Origin: Clostridiales bacterium UBA6468
GTDB taxonomy: Bacteria; Bacillota; Clostridia; Oscillospirales; Oscillospiraceae
Assembly (NCBI GenBank): GCA_002436765.1
Contig: DJNI01000006.1
Span: 12,891-34,391 of the forward strand
Direction: 5' to 3'
DNA: 21,501 nucleotides
The notes under the pieces are model-generated. The model was not told the origin of the DNA, ran no database searches, and saw only the letters and a program-made list of their open reading frames with translations. Position numbers and translations under genes: made by a program. Below are positions 14,606-21,501 of this stretch, one piece after another; the first letter of the stretch is position 1; each line of letters starts with the position of its first letter.

Positions 14606-15208
14606 TCATTCCGCACTGCTTCCCTCAGGCGCCATCCAGGTGCTGCCCACATCCTCGCCGAAGCCGTTGCAGGTGTAGCACCAGACGATGTCGTCCCCGC
14701 GCTCCACCGCGTAGGCCGAGCAGCCGTAATTGGGGAACCAGCCGTTCACCTTGTACATCCAGCCGGATTCCTTGCCGCAGTCGAACTCGTACAAGTGGTT
14801 AATGCTCTCGATGTAGCTGCTGTTGTAAATAGGCGTCCAGCTGGATTCCAGCTGGATATCCGCCGCCGTGCATACCTTTTGCAGCACGTCAAAGACGGTA
14901 TTTCCCACGGCAAAGGAAACCTGGGTTTGGGGCAGGATCACCGCGTCTTTGGGAACATAGGGCGCTTTTTCCTCGTTCAGCGCGCCCAGATTATTAAGAA
15001 TCGTGTCGCAGACGATGGTGACGGTGCAGACATTCCCCTCCTGCCCCAGGGTGATCAGGGAATTGTCCGGAATCGCCGTAATTTTGTACAGGCTTCCCAG
15101 GTTGCCGTCTTTCCCGCCCCGCAGGTGAAGCGCCGTCAGAACGCCGGTCACGGCGATCACGACGATCAGCAGAACCATCACGATATTTCCAAGCCGCTTT
15201 TTCTTCAT
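14606..15208 (-). CDS. Membrane-anchored DUF4430 (transcobalamin C-terminal-like) protein
   Basis: A 200-residue protein with an N-terminal anchor (about 7-27, GNIVMVLLIVVIAVTGVLTA) and no lipobox Cys, followed by an extracellular part. The DUF4430 domain covers roughly 105-195: VGNTVFDVLQKVCTAADIQL, then SYIESINHLYEFDCGKESGW, MYKVNGWFPNYGCSAYAVER and DDIVWCYTCNGFGEDVG. This is the fold of the transcobalamin/intrinsic-factor C-terminal domain. It lies directly after a gene fragment for an alpha/alpha barrel, the partner fold in those vertebrate proteins, and 12 bases before an ECF T gene. GGGGGAAG precedes the ATG. The frame is intact, unlike its upstream neighbours. Confidence 0.86.
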   Translation of the reverse strand: MKKKRLGNIVMVLLIVVIAVTGVLTALHLRGGKDGNLGSLYKITAIPDNSLITLGQEGNVCTVTIVCDTILNNLGALNEEKAPYVPKDAVILPQTQVSFAVGNTVFDVLQKVCTAADIQLESSWTPIYNSSYIESINHLYEFDCGKESGWMYKVNGWFPNYGCSAYAVERGDDIVWCYTCNGFGEDVGSTWMAPEGSSAE

Positions 15209-15240
15209 CCGATGCTTCCCCCTGCGAAAATTTTGTTTTT

Positions 15241-15981
15241 TTACGCCTCTGTCATCGTATACAGGGAGGACTTCCCCTGCTCCGCACGGCTCACGGCCAC
15301 CAGGGCATAGAAGCCCTGTTCCGTGGCCATCACGTCTTCTTCCCCGTCGAGGACGTGGCGGAACGCGCCGTTCTCCGTCCGGAATGCCAGAAGCCTGCCC
15401 ACCAGCGTGTTCCCGCCCTTGACGAACCGGGAATCGGTCAGGCTGACGCCCAGCTCCGTCAGCGCCACGATCACCTGGGCGATGGACTCGCTGCTTTCCG
15501 AACCGTAGGCGGCATAGCCGCCGTTTTCCTCCTGCTGCTGGGACAGGACGGTCAGTCCCCGCTCCACCGCGTCCGCCACATCCTGCCGGTCGCGGTATTT
15601 GGCCAGCGCCTGCAGCGCCATAGCCGTGATGTCCGTCTCCGGGTCGCCCCCCGCAAACGACCAGCCGCCGCCGGGAAGCTCCGCGCCCAGAATGTAATCT
15701 ACATACCTGTCCCGCGTGGCCTGGGTGGTGCCTGCGGTGTTCTCCGGGATGTCATACGCCCCGCTGTCCAGCGCCAGCAGTGCGAAAATGGGGCCGTTGA
15801 TTCCCTGAAATACCGTCTGGTCAAAGTCCGCAAGGGGCGTCAGCAGATTGAAACCGCCAACGTCGGTGGCGTCCCTTCCCATTGCCGTCCACGCCAGAAT
15901 GACACGGGAATACTCCGTGTATTTTTTCGCATGGAGTATGCCGCCGTGTTCCGCCGTGTAGGCCGCTACGTTTTCGCCGCA
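15241..15981 (-). pseudogene. Surface protein fragment B: alpha/alpha barrel (prenyltransferase/squalene-cyclase-like repeats)
   Basis: The C-terminal part of a secreted protein with terpene-cyclase-type helical repeats: HAKKYTEYSRVILAWTAMGR, then GGFNLLTPLADFD, GINGPIFALLALDSG, LPGGGWSFAGGDPETDITAM, ALQALAKYRD, and NGGYAAYGSESSESIAQVIV. The clear match begins at ENVAAY (15975). Just upstream the frame does not resemble the family, and the matching upstream part of the protein lies in another frame (fragment A), so the gene is broken by a frameshift and probably a deletion. ATG 15882 has no ribosome binding site. This helical barrel is the fold of the N-terminal domain of intrinsic factor. 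It ends 32 bases before the DUF4430 gene. Confidence 0.7.
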
Positions 15982-16735
15982 GCTCCAGATTCTGCGCCGC
16001 CATGGAGACGGTCACGGAATAGGTCTTCACGCCGGGGGCGAAGCCCTTGGTTCCGTCCTCTTTTTCCGGTGCCGCAGCGGCGCCGTCGCACTGGGCGGTC
16101 ATATCCTTCAGCGTCAGCGTGCGGTTGAAGTGGGTTACATAGTCCTGATAAAGGGTAACACCGTTTTCTTCCTTTGTCAAGCGGACGGTGACCGTACCCG
16201 CAATGGGGTTCTCTTTCATCAGCAGCCGGTTCAGATAGACGCCGGAAGACGCGCCGGAGGCCGGTTCAACGATCTTTTCCTTCCCGTGGTACAGGCTGCT
16301 GTTGAATAGCTGATTATAAATTGCCTGAATGCCGACGTTTTTCTCACTGCTTGCGACCCATGTGTAAACCTGCTGCTCCGTGTCCGCACAGGAGATCGTG
16401 TAGCTGTGGGTCGCCGGGGTGAAGGGAGAATCGGTTTTCAGCGAATTTCTGGAGGCCACGGCAGCATTTGTGCCGTAGGCCATATCCGTCAGCCAGTCGC
16501 CCATGGAGCTGAAATCCACGGCGATGGTGCTGTCGGCCACTTCCTCAAGGGAAAAATCATCGGTGATATGATAGTAGGTATTCCGGGCCGCGACGTAATG
16601 ATAGGTCTCTCCGGGAACCAGAATGTAGCGGTAGCGGTTCTGGGTCGCGGACTCCCGGAGGGTCGTATAGGGCATCACCACGCCGTTGCTGTTGACCACC
16701 TCAACGGTCACGGAACGCTCCGACAGGAAGGACAG
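15821..16735 (-). pseudogene. Surface protein fragment A: beta-sandwich (cadherin-like/Ig-like) region
   Basis: An open frame whose first believable residues are LSFLSERSVTVEVVNSNG (16735 down). It holds beta-rich repeats: RYRYILVPGETYHYVAARNT, then DFSLEEVADSTIAVDF, and near 15980-16100 a cadherin-like sandwich pattern, FAPGVKTYSVTVSMAAQNL. After about 15985 the frame turns into low-quality sequence and stops at 15821, while the barrel domain continues in another frame. There is no signal peptide and no ribosome binding site, and its 5' side runs into the transglutaminase gene in a different frame, so both ends are truncated. It was probably the middle of one large surface protein with fragment B. 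The function of the beta part is unknown. Confidence 0.65.
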
Positions 16736-18675
16736 CCCTCTGCCAGCGCCGCCGTGTCCGCAAAAATCCAGGAAACGGCTTCGTTTACGTCTTCCAGCCG
16801 GTATTTCTGTTCCCTGCGCCTGCGGATCAGCTTTCTTCTCAGCAGCAGGAGCAGGAACAGCAGAAGCACGGCAAGAAGCACCCACAGTACGCCCAGCAGC
16901 ATGGCCTTGGCGATTCTGGTCACGGTGCCGCCATCCGGCTCAGACTCCTGTGTCCCCTCTTCCTCGGGAGTCGTTTCCTCTTCCGGCTGGGTCTCCGACC
17001 CGGCATTGTCCGAATCTCCTTCGTCCGGGTTTTCCCCCGGCTTCTGCTCCGGCATTTCCCCCAGTCCGGGGGTCAGCTCCATGGGAATCCAACCGATTCC
17101 GCCCTGATAGACCTCTGCCCACCCCCGGGCGCAGCGGCTGTCCACGGTCAGAGGCTCGTCCGCCTGAGCATCTGCGGCCTTTTCTTCCGAAATGACGTAC
17201 CCTTCGGCGTAGCGTGCCGGAATTCCGAAATAGCGCAGGGTCATCACCGCCACCGTGGCGTACTGGAAGCTCGTCCCCTCCGCCGCGGCCAGGGGCAGCT
17301 CCATATCCTCCGGCGTTCCCTCCTCCGGGAAGCACCGGCTCAGGAAGGTCAGGACGCAGGTCTGTGCCTGGGTCAGAGTGAGATTTTTCCGGGGATCGCA
17401 GCCTGCCGCGATTTCGTCCCAGTACTTCCCCAGCTGCCGGGTCACGCTCTCCGGAGCCTGAAGATAATTGCGGTATATGAAGCCCCGGTACGCGCTTTCC
17501 GCCCGCCGGTATTGCAGCACCCAGGCGTCATCGGAGGTTTGCAGCCGCGACAGGGTCTGCTCGATGCCGGTTTTGCCGCCGGTTACCACGGAATACCGGT
17601 ATATTCTCTTCCCATTGGCGGGGAGGCTGTCCTCTTTCGGATTTTCCGCCGGTAAATTGCCCGTGTCCCGCAGGGAGAAGGGGATATATTGGTAAGCGCT
17701 GCACGCGCCGATATTTTCAATCAAAACGCTGCCCGTTTCCCCGTCCGTTCCGGCGGCAGCCGACGCATACTGCGCCGCCGGGTGGAAGGCGTTTTCGTTC
17801 AGCCAATATAGAAGTTCCTGATTCTGCGCCAGTGTGGCGGAATCCACCGCGCTCCAGGTGTCGCCTTCCAGCGTTGCCCCGGTAAATCCCCGCAGGTACA
17901 GGGCTTCCGGGTTCGACATGGTCACTATCAGCCCCGGCCGGGTGCCGTTCTGCTTCTGATAGTCCGTGAAATCGCCCTCAGGCAGCACGGTATTGTTCGT
18001 CTCGTAGCGGTAGGCATGAATGGCCTTGCGGCTGTTTTCGCCGATTTTCTGCGTCCAGCTTTCCACGCCGGGAACCGACGCGCCCAGAAGCAGCAATCCC
18101 GCTGCGATTCCGCAGAGAACCCAGCCAAATGTGACCGGGAACGCCGCTTTCCGGCTCTGCCACCCGCTGCAGATAAGAATCAGCACGGCAGCCGCCAAAG
18201 TGGCCATTCCGGGAAGCGCCTGATTTGTCTTGAAAACCGCCATCCCCGCCAACGCGGCGGCGGGCGGCAGCACCGCCAGTATGGCCGGTGCCCGGCCGCT
18301 CAGCCAGCAGCAAATCAGCGCGGCGGCGCTGGCCGCCGCCACGGCAAACAGCGTCAGACACAGCCCGCTTTTCTCCACCGGAAGCTGCGTCTCCCACTTG
18401 GGAAGCACCCAGCCTGTCCCGGCGGTATAGGTATTGCGCATCTGATTCCAGAACAGGCGATAGCCTTCCAGCACCTGCTGTCTGCAAATGAGCACCAGCA
18501 GAAGCAGGACGGCCAGCGCGGCAGGGAAAAACCACTGCTGCTTCTGAAACCGAACCGTCACGCCGTAGGCGGTGCACACATATCCGCCCGCCGCCAGCAT
18601 CCCCGCAATCCACCCGCCGTCCGACCCATTCTCCGGCTGACGCAGGTGTATCCCCTGTTTTATTTTTGAGGTCAA
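16708..18675 (-). CDS. Transglutaminase-fold membrane protein, catalytic triad lost, C-terminus truncated
   Basis: A 655-residue TgpA-like protein: about six N-terminal membrane segments (to about residue 200), an extracellular part, a transglutaminase-like fold (about 440-545), an acidic Glu/Pro linker, and a last membrane helix (about 605-630). Start TTG 18675 is chosen for GGAGG (18684-18688) 8 bases upstream; it is 14 bases after the DUF58 gene. Where active members have Cys, His and Asp, this one has Ser469 (EGTSFQYAT), Arg517 (CARGWAEVY) and Glu533 (IPMELTPG), so it should not be a working transglutaminase. The tail breaks off after EAVSWIFADTAALAEG, where a DUF4129-like tail would be expected, and the frame then ends in unrelated CPSCRSVP. 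Confidence 0.82.
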   Translation of the reverse strand: MTSKIKQGIHLRQPENGSDGGWIAGMLAAGGYVCTAYGVTVRFQKQQWFFPAALAVLLLLVLICRQQVLEGYRLFWNQMRNTYTAGTGWVLPKWETQLPVEKSGLCLTLFAVAAASAAALICCWLSGRAPAILAVLPPAAALAGMAVFKTNQALPGMATLAAAVLILICSGWQSRKAAFPVTFGWVLCGIAAGLLLLGASVPGVESWTQKIGENSRKAIHAYRYETNNTVLPEGDFTDYQKQNGTRPGLIVTMSNPEALYLRGFTGATLEGDTWSAVDSATLAQNQELLYWLNENAFHPAAQYASAAAGTDGETGSVLIENIGACSAYQYIPFSLRDTGNLPAENPKEDSLPANGKRIYRYSVVTGGKTGIEQTLSRLQTSDDAWVLQYRRAESAYRGFIYRNYLQAPESVTRQLGKYWDEIAAGCDPRKNLTLTQAQTCVLTFLSRCFPEEGTPEDMELPLAAAEGTSFQYATVAVMTLRYFGIPARYAEGYVISEEKAADAQADEPLTVDSRCARGWAEVYQGGIGWIPMELTPGLGEMPEQKPGENPDEGDSDNAGSETQPEEETTPEEEGTQESEPDGGTVTRIAKAMLLGVLWVLLAVLLLFLLLLLRRKLIRRRREQKYRLEDVNEAVSWIFADTAALAEGCPSCRSVP

Positions 18676-18689
18676 GGCTTTCGCCTCCC

Positions 18690-19514
18690 TTACACGTCAA
18701 TCTCTCCCAGCTGTTCCCTGTAGCGTCCCGCGTCGAAGGGAATGCTCCCCTCCAAGGGCGATTCGCCGCAGAGCAGCGCGGTGACATGCCCCAGCCGCTG
18801 CATCTGCAATACGTCGGCGCAGGGTTCCTCCCTGATGTACACCATATGGCCGCACAGGGCATCCGGCCGGGTCTGCACCAGAAGGGTCGCGCCGCCGACG
18901 CCGTCTTTCTGCCCGGCGGCGCACAGCAGCCGGGGGATAACGCCGACCAAATCCTCCATGCCGCAGATCTCATGCAGAACACAGGCGCTGCCCTCCGTAT
19001 CGTTCCACCCCAGGGTGAACCGGACGCCGCTGCCCGACAGGCTCCGGCACGCTGACACCACCGTTTCCGCCTGGGCGTCAATGCATTTGACATTGCCGGA
19101 CTGCCCCGTTCTCTCCCAGAACACCGGCACATTGCGGGTAATGGGCAGCGCCGGATCCCGGACGATCAGCCGGTTAAACTTGCCGCTGACCTTCCGGTGG
19201 ATTTGCCGAATGCTGTCGCCGGGGACGTATTCCCGGATCCGGAACGTCTCCGTTAAGTCGGCGCCGGGACGCTCCTGAGAATAGCTGTCGCTGTCCTCCC
19301 GGCTGTCGGGATTGGGGATCAGATTCACTCGAATGGGGAAAGTGTCCGGCTGCACCGTCATGTGCGCTTCGGCAGTGCATCCGCAGCGGACGCCGATGAG
19401 ACCGAAGCAGTCATAGAGCTTCACCTGCTCCATGGAGATTCGGATGCGTCCGCAGTGTTCGCTTCCCAAGCGCAGAGACGTGCGCCGCTGCCCTTTCGGG
19501 AACGCCCAGGTCAT
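18690..19514 (-). CDS. DUF58 protein, 5'-truncated
   Basis: A 274-residue DUF58 protein. The hallmark ETFRIREYVPGDSIRQIHRK, then VSGKFNRLIVRDP, lies at about 90-121. DUF58 proteins normally start with two membrane helices; these are missing. Family-like sequence continues upstream of ATG 19514 (LNGEGCTQHV) until a TAA at 19563-19565, and no ribosome binding site precedes the ATG, so the 5' end has been lost. MoxR-DUF58-transglutaminase is a common bacterial operon, and here the MoxR ATPase gene is absent as well. The remaining frame is open, and the transglutaminase gene follows after 14 bases. It may be a pseudogene. Confidence 0.75.
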   Translation of the reverse strand: MTWAFPKGQRRTSLRLGSEHCGRIRISMEQVKLYDCFGLIGVRCGCTAEAHMTVQPDTFPIRVNLIPNPDSREDSDSYSQERPGADLTETFRIREYVPGDSIRQIHRKVSGKFNRLIVRDPALPITRNVPVFWERTGQSGNVKCIDAQAETVVSACRSLSGSGVRFTLGWNDTEGSACVLHEICGMEDLVGVIPRLLCAAGQKDGVGGATLLVQTRPDALCGHMVYIREEPCADVLQMQRLGHVTALLCGESPLEGSIPFDAGRYREQLGEIDV

Positions 19515-19595
19515 GACATGTTGGGTGCAGCCCTCGCCGTTCAGTGCCGGCAGCGTGGGGACTTACACCCCGTTCTCTTGTTCAGCCGGACGGCC

Positions 19596-19852
19596 TTATG
19601 CGCCCCGCCCGGCCTTTTTGCGTTTCCCGATCTCCGCCGACATGGCGCTGCGCTCCACCCCCAGATAATCCGCCAGCGCCTGACGGTCATAGGGGATCGT
19701 AAACGCCGCGCTGCCCCGGCGCTTCGCCTGATCCAGCAGAAATTCCATCGGCTTTCCCTGGGTCGTTTTCCGGGACATGAAGCGTATCTTTTCCGTCAAC
19801 GTCAGATTTTTTTTCTGGCCATGCCCTGCAGAAGGTTGTAGATCGGAAAAAA
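19596..19852 (-). pseudogene. Crp/Fnr-family regulator fragment (DNA-binding domain only)
   Basis: The minus strand encodes the C-terminal winged-helix part of a Crp/Fnr regulator: LTLTEKIRFMSRKT, then FTIPYDRQALADYLGVERSA with MSAEIGK. Further upstream, family sequence (IYNLLQGMARKK) lies in another frame, and the switch falls at a run of eight A (19807-19814 as T on the plus strand), consistent with a lost base. A TGA at 19853-19855 and the lack of the cyclic-nucleotide-like sensor domain show that the 5' two-thirds are gone. The wing at the C-terminus is also cut. It is not expected to be functional. Confidence 0.7.
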
Positions 19853-19875
19853 TCACGATGCGCATCCGAAAGACA

Positions 19876-19904
19876 TTGCAGTTTTTCGGAGATTATGATA
19901 GAAT
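19876..19904 (+). promoter_or_regulatory. Promoter of the riboswitch-ECF operon
   Basis: -35 TTGCAG (19876-19881) and -10 TAGAAT (19899-19904) are 17 bases apart, with an extended TGA before the -10. The expected start near 19911 places the riboswitch at the 5' end of the RNA. Confidence 0.75.
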
Positions 19905-19928
19905 AATGCTGCATAGAATAAATAATAC

Positions 19929-20069
19929 GTCAGGCAGCACATCGGAATGGGGAAATCCCAGCGGTACCAAGCCGCCGTAGATGGACAGTTGAGCCGCGGA
20001 AAGTCATTGGGAACATCCTGAGAAGACTTTCGGCAAATGGCGTCCAGAGCCGGAACACGGTGACCTGAC
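19929..20069 (+). promoter_or_regulatory. Cobalamin riboswitch
   Basis: The RNA is closed by P1 GTCAGG (19929-19934) with CCTGAC (20064-20069). Inside are, in order, the conserved cobalamin-riboswitch pieces: GGAATGGGGAAATCCCAGCG leading into the GG-CC-GCCGCCGTAG junction; the TCATTGGGAACATCC-TGAGAAGAC internal arm; and the closing B12-box region AGCCGGAACACGGTGACCTG. It lies between a promoter and an intrinsic terminator in front of ECF transporter genes. It should switch expression off when cobalamin is plentiful. Recognised by motif order, without a covariance-model score. Confidence 0.88.
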
Positions 20070-20116
20070 CTTTTCTCCCGGAAGGCTCTTGGGGATGCCT
20101 GCCGGCGGTTTTTATG

Positions 20117-20145
20117 AGGTCCCCATTCGGGGACTTTTTCTTTTT
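20117..20145 (+). terminator. Riboswitch-linked intrinsic terminator
   Basis: An 8-bp stem with one G-U pair (20117-20124 with 20129-20136) around an ATTC loop merges into a T-rich tail (20135-20145). It lies 47 bases after the aptamer and 10 bases before the ECF T start codon, the position of an expression platform. A weaker hairpin (20078-20086 with 20097-20105) followed by CGGTTTTT lies between and could be an alternative terminator or part of the switching structure. Confidence 0.82.
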
Positions 20146-20155
20146 GGGGGATGCT

Positions 20156-21046
20156 ATGACTGCGGACGCTTTTTCCAACTGCCACCCGGCGGTGAATTTC
20201 CTGTTTTTTGTGGGAGCCATCGGCTTTGGCGTGCTGATCCAGCACCCGGCGTACCTGATCGCGGGGGCGGTGGGCGCGGCGATATACTATCTGCTCCTCA
20301 GCGGCAGGGCGGGCTGGAAGCGGATCGCCATGCTGATGCCCATGCTTCTTGCGCTGACGGCGGTGAACCCGCTGTTCAATACCTACGGCGAGCGGGTGCT
20401 GTTTCATGTGTTCGGAAGACCCTACACCGTGGAGGCGCTGCTCTACGGCGCGGCCATTGCCGGGGTGTTTCTGGTGATGATGCTCTGGTTCGGCTGCTAT
20501 AACGCGGTCATGACCAGCGACAAGTTTACAAGCCTGTTCGGGAATCTGATCCCGGCGATCTCATTGCTGCTGGTGATGGTGCTGCGGATGATCCCCAGCT
20601 TTATCCGCAAGGCGGGGCAGATCATGGGCGCGAGAAAGTCCATCGGCCTCGGCGCGGGGGAGAACAGCACCATGAAAGAAAAGCTCACCTGCGGAATGCG
20701 CACATTGTCTGCCCTGACGGACTGGGCGCTGGAAGGAAGCGTCGTGACCGGGGACTCCATGCGTGCCCGGGGCTATGGCACGGCCAAACGCACCAGCTTT
20801 CAGATCTACCGGATGAAGGCGCCGGACTGGATTCTTATTGCAGCAATGCTCACCCTCGCGGGCGTGGCCGCGGTGGTGGCCGCCATGGGCGGCGCGGCGG
20901 CGGAGTTTACGCCGAGGCTTGCCGTCCAGCCCGTTACCGGCATTTACGCGCCGGGCTTTGTCGCCTACTGCGCTTATCTTTTCATTCCCTCTGCACTACA
21001 CATGAAGGAGGCCGTTCAATGGCACATATCGAGATCGAGAATCTGA
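20156..21046 (+). CDS. ECF transporter T component (EcfT/CbiQ-like), riboswitch-controlled
   Basis: A 296-residue membrane T component, the coupling subunit between two ATPases and a substrate-binding S component. The opening is FSNCHPAVNFLFFVGAIGFG. About six hydrophobic segments are seen. The coupling region has MTSDKFTSLFGNLIPAISLL, then VLRMIPSFIRKAGQI, and GDSMRARGYGTAKRTSFQIY. ATG 20156 has GGGGG 5 bases upstream; the in-frame ATG at 20114 lies before the terminator stem and is rejected. The cobalamin riboswitch in front indicates corrinoid or precursor import. It overlaps the ATPase gene by 28 bases. It is a paralogue of the T protein at 13712-14593. Confidence 0.92.
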   Translation: MTADAFSNCHPAVNFLFFVGAIGFGVLIQHPAYLIAGAVGAAIYYLLLSGRAGWKRIAMLMPMLLALTAVNPLFNTYGERVLFHVFGRPYTVEALLYGAAIAGVFLVMMLWFGCYNAVMTSDKFTSLFGNLIPAISLLLVMVLRMIPSFIRKAGQIMGARKSIGLGAGENSTMKEKLTCGMRTLSALTDWALEGSVVTGDSMRARGYGTAKRTSFQIYRMKAPDWILIAAMLTLAGVAAVVAAMGGAAAEFTPRLAVQPVTGIYAPGFVAYCAYLFIPSALHMKEAVQWHISRSRI

Positions 21047-21501
21047 GCTTTTTCTACCCTTCCGCCGGCAGGCCGTCATTATTAGACGTCAGCCTGTCCA
21101 TCCGGCGGGGGGAGTATGTGGTGCTCTGCGGCAAAAGCGGCAGCGGCAAAACAACGCTCCTGCGGCATCTGAAATCGGTGCTTGCGCCCCACGGAAAACG
21201 GAGCGGGGACATCCGCATCAACGGCGTTTCCCTGGAAGCCATGAGCCAGCGTGACCAGGCCGCAAAGGTGGGCTTTGTGATGCAGAATCCCGACGACCAG
21301 ATCGTGACGGATAAGGTCTGGCATGAGCTGGCCTTCGGGCTGGAAAGTCTGGGCTGCGACCAGAAGACCATGCGCGCCCGGGTGGCGGAAATGGCCTGCT
21401 ATTTCGGCATTCAGGACTGGTTCCACAGGGACGTGGCCAACCTGTCCGGCGGACAGAAGCAGCTGCTGAACCTGGCGTCCATCATGGCCATGCAGCCGGA
21501 G
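21019..21501 (+). CDS. ECF transporter ATPase (EcfA-type), partial at window edge
   Basis: The first 161 residues of an ABC ATPase of energy-coupling-factor type. The start is MAHIEIENLSFFYP, Walker A GKSGSGKTT is at 38-46, Q-loop is MQNPDDQIVTDKVWHELAFG with Gln89, and signature LSGGQ is at 142-146. The window ends before Walker B. NPDDQIVTDKVWHELAFGLE is characteristic of ECF rather than classical importer ATPases. AAGGAGG (21005-21011) precedes the ATG inside the T gene, so the two are coupled. Further subunits, a second ATPase or fusion and an S component, are expected downstream. Confidence 0.93.
   Translation, partial: MAHIEIENLSFFYPSAGRPSLLDVSLSIRRGEYVVLCGKSGSGKTTLLRHLKSVLAPHGKRSGDIRINGVSLEAMSQRDQAAKVGFVMQNPDDQIVTDKVWHELAFGLESLGCDQKTMRARVAEMACYFGIQDWFHRDVANLSGGQKQLLNLASIMAMQPE

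Noticed and set aside
15821..16000. Programmed ribosomal frameshift joining the two surface-protein fragments
   Set aside because: No slippery heptamer followed by a pseudoknot is evident at the joint, and family-like sequence appears to be missing between the fragments, so deletion is the simpler reading.
20114..20155. Upstream ATG for the riboswitch-controlled ECF T gene
   Set aside because: It lies just before and inside the terminator stem and lacks a ribosome binding site. ATG 20156 matches the start of the paralogue at 13712-14593.
1..21501. CRISPR array, tRNA or rRNA genes
   Set aside because: No regularly spaced short repeats, cloverleaf-like segments with CCA-proximal motifs, or rRNA-like stretches were noticed on either strand.

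Overview
The window looks like chromosomal DNA of a GC-rich gut-type Firmicute (class Clostridia, probably the Oscillospiraceae/Ruminococcaceae group). The evidence is strong AGGAGG-type ribosome binding sites, sigma-A promoters with 16-17 nt spacers, lipoproteins, an ECF transporter, DUF4430 proteins, DUF624 and an Eis-like acetyltransferase. The taxon is an inference, since no rRNA or marker gene is present. No tRNA, CRISPR array, intact transposon or prophage was seen.

Layout. (1) 1-1943: the last codons of an upstream gene, a bidirectional terminator, and a minus-strand pair, DUF624 membrane protein then Eis-like N-acetyltransferase, overlapping by ATGA. (2) 2162-4955: the argG-argH operon, which makes arginine from citrulline and aspartate, with a perfect consensus promoter, a possible ArgR box and a terminator. 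(3) 5022-6074: a membrane acyltransferase-3 protein with its own promoter. (4) 6077-6273: a long palindromic repeat filling the gap between two convergent genes. (5) 6281-11608: a minus-strand sugar-type ABC importer (ATPase, two permeases, solute-binding lipoprotein), then a separately promoted OB-fold-like lipoprotein. (6) 11624-12398: a divergent DUF4430 lipoprotein, a second repeat of the same family, and a terminator. (7) 12401-13707: an RlmI-type rRNA methyltransferase with promoter and terminator. (8) 13712-19852: a minus-strand run of envelope genes: Crp/Fnr fragment, 5'-truncated DUF58, transglutaminase-fold membrane protein, broken surface protein (beta-sandwich plus alpha/alpha-barrel fragments), membrane-anchored DUF4430 protein, and an ECF T component. 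(9) 19876-21501: a promoter, a cobalamin riboswitch, a terminator, and a second ECF T gene overlapping an ECF ATPase gene that runs off the window.

The most interesting theme is in regions 6, 8 and 9. Two ECF T paralogues, two DUF4430 domains (the fold of the C-terminal domain of transcobalamin and intrinsic factor) and an alpha/alpha barrel (the fold of the N-terminal domain of those proteins) lie within 10 kb of a cobalamin riboswitch. This suggests a corrinoid capture and import locus in which the two halves of an intrinsic-factor-like receptor are encoded by separate neighbouring genes. One branch, region 8, is clearly decaying: three truncation joints are visible, and its transglutaminase-fold protein has lost all three catalytic residues. 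The riboswitch-controlled branch looks intact as far as the window shows. Cobalamin as the ligand of the DUF4430 and barrel proteins is inferred; only the riboswitch points to it directly.
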